From Sipunculus nudus (Eukaryota; Annelida; Sipuncula; Golfingiida; Sipunculidae): a stretch of DNA of 64,000 nt. The stretch covers positions 1,375,241-1,439,240 of the forward strand of contig CM049318.1 in NCBI GenBank assembly GCA_026874595.1, read 5' to 3'. The number at the start of each line of letters is the position of its first letter. Position 1 is the first letter of the stretch. The translations under genes were made by a program, and so were the position numbers. The notes beneath the pieces were generated by a model, which was not told the origin of the DNA, made no database searches, and was given only the letters and a program-made list of their open reading frames with translations. Of the stretch, positions 45,859-58,600 are shown one piece after another.

Positions 45859-46700
45859 TTTATCAGCGATTATATTCTTGCAAGTTCAATGCTTTGACGA
45901 AAGGACCAATTTTAATAATTCTATCCTTAATAACTTGCCTGAAATTCTTGTCAAAAGCTGAAAAACCTATGTAAGATCTGCTTAGGTTCGCCTTTTCCGA
46001 TATATCAAGGGGTTCCAGAGGTCAGAAATCTTTGCTTATCTTGCATAAGTAAATAAGGCTCTAGCCAAGTAAAGACAAGTTTCGAAGTCTAATAGATCCC
46101 GTATATCTTTTATAAAAGTATAGGGAACGAACATTGATAAAGACAGGTCTTTTTCAAAATTTATATTGTAATTTATATCATTACAATATTTTTATCTTGG
46201 CGGGGCTATGCGCCCTGTTGAATAAAGTTCCAGTTAAAACATGTGAACGGCTGGTGATTGACAGTCGGGTTGTCTGAGTGAGTACAGGCCCTTGACATAA
46301 CAACTCAGTGCACCACTAAGTCGGACTATTTAGGGATTTTGCTGTGTTTCTCACTCTGGGGTAATATGTTAAGTGTTGCCAAAAGATGCTAATTTGAAAT
46401 TAAAGGAAACCTTTTTCATTACAATTTCGGTCGAATGTGGTGACAAGTTGAATGAAACACCTAGACTTTACTAGAATCTATGTGCCTTTTTAGTCAGAGG
46501 GAGGTCCCCTATCTCCGACGTTAAGTCTCATAATGCAAAGAAATCTCCCGTCAGCCCAAAATTAAATTCTACTCTCTGTTCAAGCTGTATTCTGTTTGTG
46601 GAGATGATGCCATTTACAATATAAATTGCTGTCTACTTATTTTTCTTCCACCATCCATGTACTTCTTATTATTAAAAATCTCCCTTTTTTCTGATAAACT

Positions 46701-47059
46701 TAAGAGGAAAAAATGGGATGAATCTACTTGCGTTCAAAGGGCCCCAAGGGGCGGAGATAATGTATTTGCCGGCGTTGGTATGTCTATTTATGTGATTGCA
46801 ACATAACTCAAAACGTTCTCATCGGGTTTTGTTTAAATTTGCAGGAAATCTCGATTATGATACAAGGTACAACGGATTGAATTGAGGGATTGATCCATAT
46901 CACCATCTGGGTCCAGGGTTTTTCTTAACAAAATGCTATAATTCTGACAATGTCATATTGGCCTGCATTAGACGGCGCTCAGTGTATGCTGTAACGTTGA
47001 GTGACTGTCCTGCTGTGAACATATCATTCTTATCTTATGTATACCTTCCTCTCAATAAT
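46701..47059. other. No recognisable feature
   Basis: Spacer between copy A and copy B. Nothing recognised. Confidence 0.4.
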
Positions 47060-47161
47060 TTAACAGACATTGACACTAAAGGGCAATGGACCTATCCCTT
47101 ATAAAAAAAACTATATTTTTCTGCACACGGCAGATGCAAGTTTATACTGTATACAACACAA

Positions 47162-47223
<62 letters not shown>

Positions 47224-49230
47224 GGGGGGGAGAGAGAGAGAGACAGAGAGAGAGAGACGAACACACACAAGAGAAATACCAGCACTTGTAATCTGACAGC
47301 TGACGATGTTTTTTTTGTACGGGCATGGACAAGTAATAAACAAGGTAACGCCGATACGGAGGGTGGAGTTGTTAATACAGGCGTAGAATAGCAACTTCCT
47401 AGGTACCAAGGTATTTTTACGTCATCGGAATCTACCTCCTGTCATCGAGAGCGAACATTACAACAACCACGATTTATGTACATGTTTTAGTCCAGCGCCA
47501 GAACAAATATTGCTTCAATCCGAGGGAACGCCTGACAACTGGTCCTCATTAATAATTTAAAGCCAGGTCCAGTTGTCAGTTGTTATTTTAATTAAGAGTG
47601 ACGGGATTGTGCGGTTTCCGACAAAAATTAGTGGAGTAAACCGCAAAAAGGGACACTTTCTTAAGCACAGGAGCCGTGTATCTGTAAGATAATGTATATA
47701 TATATATATATTTATTGGTGGTCGGTTACATTACAAGGCTTTATTCTTGATACTCCTATACAAATAAAATAAACTTCAGAAGACGCACTGATCAACAATG
47801 TTAGCCTTGTAGCTTTCTCTATTCAATTCAATAATCAGTGCTACATTAAGAGCTTTGGAGACTTAAGGGGGTGATGACTGCGTAGTCGTCAGGGCCCCCA
47901 TTTTCATAATTAGCAGAAAACTAGAAGGTCATTGTTTTTGCAGTCGCAAAAATACATATATGTCGCCCACCCGCCCCCCCCCCCACCGCCCCCTATTCTT
48001 TTCATTTTAAATTATGAGTCTTAAACATCTAGTGTCAAGATCTTTTTATTAACTGCGATATTTTACAAACCGTTTTATGATAACTTTGCATATAATAGTC
48101 TTCATCTGGTTATAGTTTATTTTTGTACCCACTGGATTTTAATCTTCTCTCTTATTTATGATGTTTCATTATGCTGTTGTTACCCATGTATGTCCAACGA
48201 ACTATCAAGGCTTGTAGATACAAACTGCGGTGCGAATTTCCGTGGGAAATGGTCCAAATATTATTTTTTTTCAAACGCGAATCTCCTGGTAAAGCGTGTA
48301 ATGTTCGTAAACAATAAATTTGGGCTCATGACGCTCAGCAGAGCTATATCACTATGACTTAAAAAGATCGAATGAGAATTTTAGATTGGACAAAGAGTGA
48401 ACCAATAAGTGAAAAGACACATAATTCAATCTTAACCAAATCCAAACTCAGTTCTGAAGAAAAGTTTTTATTTTCAAACCATGCAACATTACACAGATAA
48501 AACTATGGAACCGATAAAAAATTATGTATATGCATGATTTTATGCAAACCATATGTTTGCTCCGCTCAAGCCTAATAACAATTAATATTACAAGATTAAT
48601 AAAAAGTATTATAGGCGTCATGTGTCATATGCAAGGTTTAAGGGGCTATTCCAACAAATGGCGCTAATTAACTAAACATAATCCCTTGAACCTCTATAAA
48701 AATAGGCGATAAAATGCAGAGCCCACCGCCCACACGGTATTCGTATTGATTACATCTGCGTATTTATAACATCGGGGGGCCCGCCTTGTGGTATACAAGC
48801 TCATCTATCCGCCACAGAGGCGTTATAAACACTTTTTTTTAACCGGAATTACCGAGAGCTCATTAATATGTACGCAGAAAGCCAGGAAATTACATAAATT
48901 ATACAAAAAGATATATGAATAAATGAAGTTAAGAAGCACTGTATAGACGTAGTTGGTAATAATCCTGGTTCTCTGATATTTAGTGAACTCATCAAGTGGC
49001 TACATTTATTTCACAAAGAAGCCAGGTGTTGTCTTTTATTCAAACAAATCTCCTACTTCTTATTGACGCATTATTAAACAGCAATTATAATCTCGCAAGA
49101 TTTAGCGGAAAGATCAGCCTTAGTATATCTATCCCTGGCAACTTGCCGTAACCTCTTGTCAGAATCTGAAATACGTTTGTAAAATCTATGTCGGCCTTTT
49201 CTGGAGGTTAGGATTGTTTGCGTTATATAT
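47060..49230 (+). repeat. Duplicated segment family, copy B (left part)
   Basis: CAATGGACCTATCCCTTATA (47084) matches C 16985. The (GA)n tract, ACCAGCACTTGTAATCTGAC, ACGCCGATACGGAGGG (as in 43233) and GGTACCAAGGTATTTTTACG (as in 43289) follow in order. 49100-49200 (AACTTGCCGTAACCTCTTGT) matches copy A about 45930. Confidence 0.8.
47167..47250. repeat. (GA)n(G)n(GA)n microsatellite, copy B
   Basis: About 23 GA, then 17 to 18 G, then further GA. Expanded relative to the same site in copies A and C. Confidence 0.95.
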
Positions 49231-52063
49231 CTGCGATAAAGAAAGGTCTGTGAATGAAAGGTCTGCGATAAAGAAAGGTATGTGATAAAGAAAGGTCTGC
49301 GATAAAGAAAGGTCTGCGATGAAGTAAGGTCTGTGATGAAGAAAGGTCTGCGACAAAGAAAAGGTCTGCGATAAAGTAAGGTCTGTGATCAAGAAAGGTC
49401 TGTGATAAAGAAAGGTCTGCGATAAAGTAAGGTCTGTGATAAAGAAAGGTCTGTGATAAAGTAAGGTCTGTGATAAAGAAAGGTCTGCGATAAAGAAAGG
49501 TCTGCGATGAAGTAAGGTCTGTGATAAAGAAAGGTCTGCGATAAAGAAAGGTCTGCGATAAAGTAAGGTCTGTGATAAAGAAAGGTCTGTGATAAAGAAA
49601 GGTATGTGATAAAGAAAGGTCTGTGATAAAGAAAGGTCTGTGAAAGAAAGGTCTGTGAATGAAAGGTCTGTGATTAAGAATGGTCTGTGATAAAGAAAGT
49701 TCTGCGATAAAGAAAGGTCTGCGATGAAGTAAGGTCTGTGATAAAGAAAGGTCTTTGATAAAGAAAGGTCCGCGATAAAGAAAGGTCTGTGATAAAGAAA
49801 GGTCTGTCATAAAGAAAGGTCTGTGATAAAGAAAGGTCTGTGATAAAGAAAGGTCTGTGATAAGGAAAGGTCTGTGATAAAGAAAGGTATGTGATAAAGA
49901 AAGGTCTGCGATAAAGAAAGGTATGTGATAAAGAAAGGTCTGCGATAAAGAAAGGTCTGTGATAAAGAAAGGTCTGTGAAAAAGAAAGGTCTGTGAAAAA
50001 GAAAGGTCTGTGATAAAGAAAGGTATGTGATAAAGAAAGGTCTGCGATAAAGAAAGGTCTGTCATAAAGAAAGGTCTGTCATAAAGAAAGGTCTGTCATA
50101 AAGAAAGGTCTGCGATAAAGAAAGGTCTGCGATAAAGAAAGGTCTGCGATAAAGAAAGGTCTGCGATAAAGAAAGGTCTGTCATAAAGAAAGGTCTGTGA
50201 TAAAGAAAGGTCTGTGATAAAGAAAGGTCTGTGATAAAGAAAGGTCTGCGATAAAGAAAGGTCTGTGATAAAGAAAGGTCTGTGATAAAGAAAGGTCTGT
50301 GATAAAGGAAGGTCTGTGTTAAAGAAAAGTCTGTGATAAAGAAAGGTCTGTCATAAAGAAAGGTCTGTGATAAAGAAAGGTCTGTGATAAAGAAAGGTCT
50401 GCGATTAAGAAAGGTCTGCGATAAAGAAAGGTCTGTGATAAAGAAAGGTCTGCGATAAAGTAAGGTCTGCGATAAAGGAAGGTCTGCGATAAAGAAAGGT
50501 CTGTGATAAAGAAAGGTCTGTGATAAAGAAAGGTCTGTGATAAAGAAAGGTCTGCGACAAAGAAAAGGTCTGCGATAAAGTAAGGTCTGTGATCAAGAAA
50601 GGTCTGTGATAAAGAAAGGTCTGCGATAAAGTAAGGTCTGTGATAAAGAAAGGTCTGTGATAAAGTAAGGTCTGTGATAAAGAAAGGTCTGCGATCAAGA
50701 AAGGTCTGCGATGAAGTAAGGTCTGTGATAAAGAAAGGTCTGCGATAAAGAAAGGTCTGCGATAAAGTAAGGTCTGTGATAAAGAAAGGTCTGTGATAAA
50801 GAAAGGTATGTGATAAAGAAAGGTCTGTGATAAAGAAAGGTCTGTGAAAGAAAGGTCTGTGAATGAAAGGTCTGTGATTAAGAATGGTCTGTGATAAAGA
50901 AAGTTCTGCGATAAAGAAAGGTCTGCGATGAAGTAAGGTCTGTGATAAAGAAAGGTCTGTGATAAAGAAAGGTCCGCGATAAAGAAAGGTCTGTGATAAA
51001 GAAAGGTCTGTCATAAAGAAAGGTCTGTGATAAAGAAAGGTCTGTGATAAAGAAAGGTCTGTGATAAAGAAAGGTCTGTGATAAAGAAAGGTCTGTGATA
51101 AAGAAAGGTATGTGATAAAGAAAGGTCTGCGATAAAGAAAGGTATGTGATAAAGAAAGGTCTGCGATAAAGAAAGGTCTGTGATAAAGAAAGGTCTGTGA
51201 AAAAGAAAGGTCTGTGAAAAAGAAAGGTCTGTGATAAAGAAAGGTATGTGATAAAGAAAGGTCTGCGATAAAGAAAGGTCTGTCATAAAGAAAGGTCTGT
51301 CATTAAGAAAGGTCTGTCATAAAGAAAGGTCTGCGATAAAGAAAGGTCTGCGACAAAGAAAGGTCTGCGATAAAGAAAGGTCTGCGATAAAGAAAGGTCT
51401 GTCATAAAGAAAGGTCTGTGATAAAGAAAGGTCTGTGATAAAGAAAGGTCTGTGATAAAGAAAGGTCTGCGATAAAGAAAGGTCTGTGATAAAGAAAGGT
51501 CTGTGATAAAGAAAGGTCTGTGATAAAGGAAGGTCTGTGTTAAAGAAAAGTCTGTGATAAAGAAAGGTCTGTCATAAAGAAAGGTCTGTGATAAAGAAAG
51601 GTCTGTGATAAAGAAAGGTCTGCGATAAAGAAAGGTCTGCGATAAAGAAAGGTCTGCGATAAAGAAAGGTCTGCGATAAAGTAAGGTCTGCGATAAAGGA
51701 AGGTCTGCGATAAAGGAAGGTCTGTGATAAAGAAAGGTCTGTGATAAAGAAAGGTCTGTGATAAAGAAAGGTCTGCGATAAAGAAAGGTCTGCGATAAAG
51801 AAAGGTCTGTGATAAGGAAAGGTCTGTGATAAAGAAAGGTCTGTGATAAAGAAAGGTCTGCGATAAAGGAAAGTCTGTGATAAAGAAAGGTCTGTGATAA
51901 AGAAAGGTCTGTGATAAAGTAAGGTCTGTCATAAAGAAAGGTCTGCGATAAAGAAAGGTCTGCGATAAAGAAAGGTCTGTGATAAAGAAAGGTCTGTGAT
52001 AAAGAAAGGTCTGTGATAAAGAAAGGTCTGTGATAAAAAAAAGGTCCGTGATAAAGAAAGGGC
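49231..52063. repeat. 17-bp satellite array (about 166 units) with a ~1.22-kb higher-order repeat
   Basis: The unit is GGTCTGTGATAAAGAAA (17 bp), with GCGAT, GTCAT, TATGTGAT, AAGTAAG and AAGGAAG variants. A rare GGTCTGTGTT variant occurs at 50311 and 51532, 1221 bp apart. A GTGAAAGAAAGG...GTGAATGAAAGG...GATTAAGAATGG block at about 49641 recurs near 50845, so a block of about 71-72 units was duplicated. Fifty-one bp (three units) is stop-free on the minus strand, giving frames up to 280 codons of SQTFLYHRPFFITDLSL-type repeats. These are not proteins. Confidence 0.97.
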
Positions 52064-52950
52064 TAGTTCAAAAACATGGACCACTTCATATAGTAAACTT
52101 TACGCATGCCCTAACTCACCAACACGACATTATCTCGAGGAGGTCAGAACTGACACGTTTTACTGTAATATGGGGATTTAGGCGTGGTAAAAACATGATT
52201 CCACTCTATTATTGCCACCAGCGCAGACATTCCCGACTGGACGCCGTCCTCTGAGACTCTGCTGTCGCTTCCGGGCGCCCTTGTCGAATCCTGACAGGTT
52301 TATTTCTCTCAGTTTATTTAAACCATTCCTTGGGGCTGTCATTTTACATACACACTATAACTTGGATGCCACTTGTCGCATGACAAAATTATGGGTATAC
52401 CGCTGGTATCAATAATTGCAAAAAATTACGTTTCGGGTTGAACTTTTCGACTTGGTGGAGGTATGCGCTCTGCTGAATAAAACTCTAGTTACAACGACTG
52501 GTGTTTTCCAGTCAAGGCTGTTGACTGTGAACCGACGCTTGACATACCGACTCAGGGCACCAGGCACTCAGGCTATTTTGGGCATTAGCTAAAAGTAATA
52601 CCGACTTCTTTTACTCTCTATGGTAAACATGTAAAGTTTTCCCAAAAGATCTGGGAATAAAGAAAACCTTTTACATTACAATTTAAGTCTGATGCGGTTA
52701 CAAGATGGATGGATGAAACACCTAGATTTGACAAGAACCAATGTGTCTTTCAAGTCAGAGAGAGGTCCCTTTTATCCGACGTTAAGTCTTAAAATGCAAA
52801 GAAATCACCCATCAGCCCCAGATGACATTCCGCTCTCCATCCCCGCTGTACTCTATCTGTGCAGATGATGCCATGTACAACATATATTACATTCGACTCA
52901 TATCAGTTTCCATTCTATGGTTTTCTATTGTTAGAAACCACCGTGTTTTC
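52064..52950 (+). repeat. Duplicated segment family, copy B (right part)
   Basis: GGAGGTATGCGCTCTGCTGA (52457) matches GGGGCTATGCGCCCTGTTGA (46202). ATGAAACACCTAGATTTGAC, the GAGAGGTCCC stretch and CCGACGTTAAGTCTTAAAAT (52710-52795) match 46450-46535. The match ends near 52950. Confidence 0.8.
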
Positions 52951-55679
52951 CGATTTATTAGAGCATCTTGTCAGCTGTCATTTATCTGTTCAATACAACT
53001 TGCTCATGCAGTCACGTCTGGAGAAAAAATGCGTATCGTAATGGGTGTCCTTGGTCTTTCTAAGGATATTTTAACAGGATATGGCTAATTAATATAACAA
53101 TTTAAGAACAACTGGCCAGTTGCCACCCTATTCTTCAAATAGCCGTGAATACACAACAACGTGTTGGCATTAATACGGGATTAGTGGGCCTACTTTGACA
53201 ACTCCTTGTACTCTCTACTATCAGAGGAGGAACACACCTTTGCCAGAGACATTATTTCTAACAAGTGATTATAACGGTTACAATACCTATGCAAACAGGA
53301 AAGTTTGACGCGGAACAATTGAGCTGCTAGGCCTATAATACGTAATTATTTCCATTAAATGGTTCCCATTGTATACCATAAATCGCGTAAACCTGAGTAT
53401 GCTAATACATAATGTGACCAGAAACAGGGGTGCAGATGTCAGCTTTTATATACATGTATACATTAACTAAGATATATAACAGTATCGTTAAAGTTCTGAG
53501 CGCTTGGTTCATGTGGGTTGGTGGCTATTAAAATTTTCTGCTGTTGGCAACCATGTTTATGATTGTTTACCGTTACCGTTACCAAGAAACGGGTTGAACA
53601 CCAGAAATAAGCCCTTAAGCAGTGAGCCCTTTATTTATGTTCTAGTTTAACCGTTACCTGTCTTTATTTTGTTTTATATGATATATATACACCGGGTAGG
53701 GGTCAATGGTGTGAATGATAAACCCTTTTGCAGTTCAGTTCAGGAGCAATACACATTTGTACATAAACCTGATCACAACACAAGTGGCCTTAAAACATTG
53801 ATAAAGCTAACCTCCTGTATGTAAAGAAACAGTTTAGGCAGTTTTTACTTGGTACCCTGATGCCTATGTAATTTCTCAGTAAGCATTTCCCCTAAATGAT
53901 ACGGTTAGACTTGATGCAGCCGTATTTTCCATTACCGGCTGATCAGTTCAGCCAACCACGACTCATATTCAAACTGAAATTTTGCTGCACTCGTTATATG
54001 GAGATGTCTGGCCTCATGTGGCGAAACCAAGGAAACGGAGTCAAAAGAACCAGTCAGATTTACGATGTGTAACGAGCATAACCCCAAAGCAAGGAAACCC
54101 TATTTTCACACATAATATCTAATCGGCAGGAGATTCTAATTTTCAATGAACATCGTTTCTGAATATTTCCTAAGATAAAAGTAGACTGATATGATCGTCT
54201 AGTTTCATCGAATTAAACTGCTTCTTGTGTCGTGACTACAGCGACTATTAAATAGAGGCAATGGGAGCGGGAGGAAATTTCAATCAAGTTTATGGTATGC
54301 AATGTCATTTCAAGTTAATGTCTTAATATGGAGTAACCGTATACTGTTGATTTATCTAATTAGAAATAGGCGACGTAATTAAAACCACTCCATCTTCATT
54401 AATGTTACCAGAAATAAGTGGGTTAATTAAAAGAGCTTCATACTGAAGTACTTTCTAAATCAATAAACTTCGTATACGTCCTGTGAGTAAATTTCATTAA
54501 TTTCCTTAATTAAATATTACTGATATTTTACCCGTTCTTGCTTTGGGACTGGTCAGATAGGGGTTTCCATGGGTTGAATTCAATGGCGCTGCGAAAGACT
54601 TATCGTTATATTTCGTATTGGCTATTGACCCCCTTAGGATACACTTGGCGTCGTTTCGACGCTCCAAGACCAAATGCTGGCAAGATTTTTTCCAGATATT
54701 ATTTAAAGGATTTATTCACCGTGAAATCAAACCTCTCTTATGACACTGTATTTGCCTACTACGCGTCACCTTGGTTACTTATACTGTTTTTAATGGCCCT
54801 GACTGACCAACTGGACTAGATAACTTGATTTCTGTGCAAGCTTTAAGTGCCTCCTTTTCAGTAATAATGGCTTTCCTTTTATTTCACACACGCATAAAAC
54901 AAAAACTTAAGTACAAATTATTTCATTATTCGTTTTTAAGATTCGATAAGAAATACCAAAATTACAATGTCTTAAACTTTTATGTTCATACTCCTTATGT
55001 AATCTTTAATTTCCAACCAATCCACCGAATTAAAATCATAACCATTATAAAAAATATGTGGCAATAAAAGCATTATATCAGGAGCATTTGCTGAACCAGA
55101 CGGGAGAGCTTTCGTCTGTGCAAATCAAAAATCATTAAAGACGACCATCACATAACAAGCTGAAATCGGATTCCGATGGTCAATGAACCTTGATGTAATG
55201 AGACTATTCTGTTACTTGACTACCTTAAAACCTTGTGGAAAGTAACAGCCCAAATCCTGGCTAAGTGGTATTAACAAGGTGAAGGCGTTTCATTAGAACA
55301 CACACCTTTCACATTAGACATTTCAGATAACATTGATGGAAAAAAAAGGTTTAGTAATAAAGTGCATTGATGTGGAACCAGATTTTACCGTCTGCTTTTT
55401 CTATTCAGACTAGTAGATGGACCAATTCATATGGTTGCGGTAAACCTCAAACCCAGTTATGGTGGTAACAATAAGAGGAAAGTCAGGATCAATCAATAAG
55501 TTTTATTTCTTATCAAATTACTGATAATCGGTCCTCCTCCTTCTGATGTCTTTCCTTAATTGACAACACCAACATTTAAATCTCAATTTCATCTGAATCC
55601 TTTTGTAATAGCAATTCACTGACTTTCTCAGCCAAATGCGCGAAAAATAGTTAATGAATTTATTACCGGCGTTCTCAAT
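52951..55679. other. No recognisable feature
   Basis: About 2.7 kb of unique-looking AT-rich sequence. The 93-codon plus frame at 54538-54819 and the 80-codon frame at 54825-55067 lack recognisable domains or clear splice context. I do not call them genes. Confidence 0.45.
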
Positions 55680-58600
55680 AGCATCTGAGGTGACTGAGTA
55701 ATCCCCTCTTGCATGGCATTGTCTGAGGTGACTAAGTAATCCCCTATAGCATGGCATTGTCTGAGGTGACTAAGTAATCCCCTCTAGCATGGCATTGTCT
55801 GAGGTGACTAAGTAATCCCCTCTAACATGGCATTGTTTGAGGTGACTCACTAATCCTACCCTAGCATGGCAGTGTCTGAGGTGACTGAGTAATCCCCTAT
55901 AGCATGGCATTGTCTGAGGTGACTAAGTAATCCCCTGTAGCATGGCATTGTCTCAGGTGACTAAATAATCCCCTCTAACATGGCATCGTTTGAGGTTACT
56001 CACTAATCCTACCCTAGCATGGCAGTGTCTGAGGTGACTGAGTAATCCCCTATAGCATGCCAGTGTCTGAGGTGACTAAGTAATCCCCTCTAGCATGGCA
56101 TTGTCTGAGGTCACAAAGTAATCCCCTCTAGCATGGCATTGTCTGATGTGTCTAAGTAATCCCATCTTACATGGCATTGTCTGAGGTGACTAAGTAATCC
56201 CACTCTAGCATGGCATTGTCTGAGGTGACTAAGTAATCCCACTCTAGCATGGCATTGTCTGAGGTGACTAAGTAATCCCCTCTAGCATGGCATTGTCTGA
56301 GGTGACTCAGTAATCCCCTCTAGGATGGCGTTGTCTGAGGTGACTAAGTAATCCCACTCTAGCATGGCATTGTCTGAGGTGAGTAAGTAATCCCACTCTA
56401 GCATGGCGTTGTCTGAGGTGACTAAGTAATCCCACTATAGCATGGCATTGTCTGAGGTGACTAAGTAATCCCCTATAGCATTGCATTGTCTGAGGTGACT
56501 AAGTAATCCCTTCTTGCATGGCATTGTCTGATGTGACAAAGTAATCCCCTCTAGCATGGCATTGTCTGAGGTGACTAAGTAATCCCTTCCTACATGGCAT
56601 TGTCTGAGGTGACTTAGTAATCCCCTCTGGCATGGCATTGTCTGAGGTGACTAAGAAATCTACTCTTACATGGCATTGTCTGAGGTGACTAAGTAATCCC
56701 AGTCTAGCATGGCATTGTCTGAGGTGACTAAGTAATCCCCTATAGCATGGCATTGTCTGAGGTGACTAAGTAATCCCCTCTAGCATAGCATTGTCTCAGG
56801 TTACTAAGTAATCCCCTCTAGCATGGCGTTGTCTGACGTGACTAGGTAATCCCACTCTAGCATGGCATTGTCTGAGGTGACTAAGTAATCCCCTCTGGCA
56901 TTGGGTTGTCTGAGGGTACTAAGTAATCCCACTCTAGCATGGCATTGTCTGAGGTGACTAAGTAATCCCCTATAGCATGGCATTGTCTGAGGTGACTAAG
57001 AAATCCACTCTTACATGGCATTGTCTAAGCTGACTAAGTAATCCCACTCTAGCATTTCATTGTCTGATGTGACAAAGTAATCCCCTCTAGCATGGCATTG
57101 TCTGAGGTGACTAAGTAATACCCTCTAGCATGGCATTGTCTGAGGTGACTAAGAAATCTACTCTTATATGGCATTGTCTGAGGTGACTAAGTAATCCCAT
57201 TCTAGCATGGCATTGTCTGAGGTGACTAAGTAATCCCACCCTAGCATAGCATTGTCTGAGGTGACTAAGTAATCCCAGTCTAGCATGGCATTGTCTGAGG
57301 TGACTAAGTAATCCCCTATAGCATGGCATTGTCTAAGGTGACTAAGTAATCCCCTCTAGCATGGCATTATCTCAGGTTACTAAGTAATCCCCTCTAACAT
57401 GGCATCGTTTGAGGTGACTCACTAATCCTACTCTAGCACGGCAGTGTCTGAGGTGCCTAAGTAATCCCTTCTAGCATCGCATTGTATGATGTTACAAAGA
57501 AATCCCCTCTAGCATGGCATTGACTGAGGTGACTAAGTAATCCCCTCTAGCATGGCATTGTCTGAGGTGACTAAGAAATCTACTCTTACATGGCATTGTC
57601 TGAGGTGACTAAGTAATCCCATTCTAGCATGGCATTGTCTGAGGTGACTAAGTATTCCCCTCCTACATGGCATTGTCTGAGGTGACTAAGTAATCCCCTC
57701 TAGCATGGCGTTGTCTGATGTGACTAAGTAATCCCAGTCTAGCATGGCATTGTCTGAGGTGACTAAGTAATCCCCTATAGCATGGCATTGTCTAAGGTGA
57801 CTAAGTAATCCCCTCTAGCATGGCATTATCTCAGGTTACTAAGTAATCCCCTCTAACATGGCATCGTTTGAGGTGACTCACTAATCCTACTCTAGCACGG
57901 CAGTGTCTGAGGTGCCTAAGTAATCCCTTCTAGCATCGCATTGTATGATGTGACAAAGTAATCCCCTCTAGCATGGCATTGACTGAGGTGACTAAGTAAT
58001 CCCCTCCTACATGGCATTGTCTGAGGTGACTAAGTAATCCCCTCTAGCATGGCATTGTCTGAGGTGACTAAGAAATCTACTCTTACATGGCATTGTCTGA
58101 GGTGACTAAGTAATCCAACCCTAGCTTAGCATTGTCTGAGGTGACTAAGTAATCCCCTCTAGCATGGCATTATCTCAGGTTACTAAGTAATCCCCTCTAA
58201 CATGGCATCGTTTGAGGTGACTCACTAATCCTACTCTAGCACGGCAGTGTCTGAGATGCCTAAGTAATCCCTTCTAGCATCGCATTGTATGATGTGACAA
58301 AGTAATCCCCTCTAGCATGGCATTGACTGAGGTGACTAAGTAATCCCCTCCTACATGGCATTGTCTGAGGTGTCTAAGAAATCCCCTCTAGCATGGCATT
58401 GTCTGAGGTGACTAAGAAATCTACTCTTACATGGCATTGTCTGAGGTGACTTAGTAATCCCACCCTAGCATAGCATTGTCTGAGGTGACTAAGTATTCCC
58501 CTCCTACATGGCATTGTCTGAGGTGACTAAGTAATCCCCTCTAGCATGGCGTTGTCTGATGTGACTAAGTAATCCCCCTAGAATGGCACTGTCTGAGGTG

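Larger units (their letters stand above)
41925..46700 (+). repeat. Duplicated segment family, copy A (main part)
   Basis: 41990-42100 matches copy C 14690-14815. 42420-43380 matches C 16276-17340. 43610-44149 matches 23191-24340 and, in part, copy B 47800-47960. 45360-45480 matches B 48320-48425, sharing GCTCAGCAGA and TTGGACAAAGAGTGA-type words. 46200-46640 matches B 52445-52900, sharing GAATAAA, GGTCCC..TATC.CCGACGTTAAG and AGATGATGCCAT. No gene inside. Confidence 0.75.

Noticed and set aside
47070-47409. Glu/Arg-repeat and Ser/Leu-repeat frames
   Set aside because: Translation of the (GA)n microsatellite.
49186-51932. 280- and 231-codon minus-strand frames with 17-residue repeats
   Set aside because: Product of the 17-bp satellite (51 bp per three units, stop-free on the minus strand); no unique N- or C-terminus.
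54538-55067. Two neighbouring plus-strand frames (93 and 80 codons)
   Set aside because: No recognisable domain, no convincing splice signals, AT-rich composition like the surroundings.
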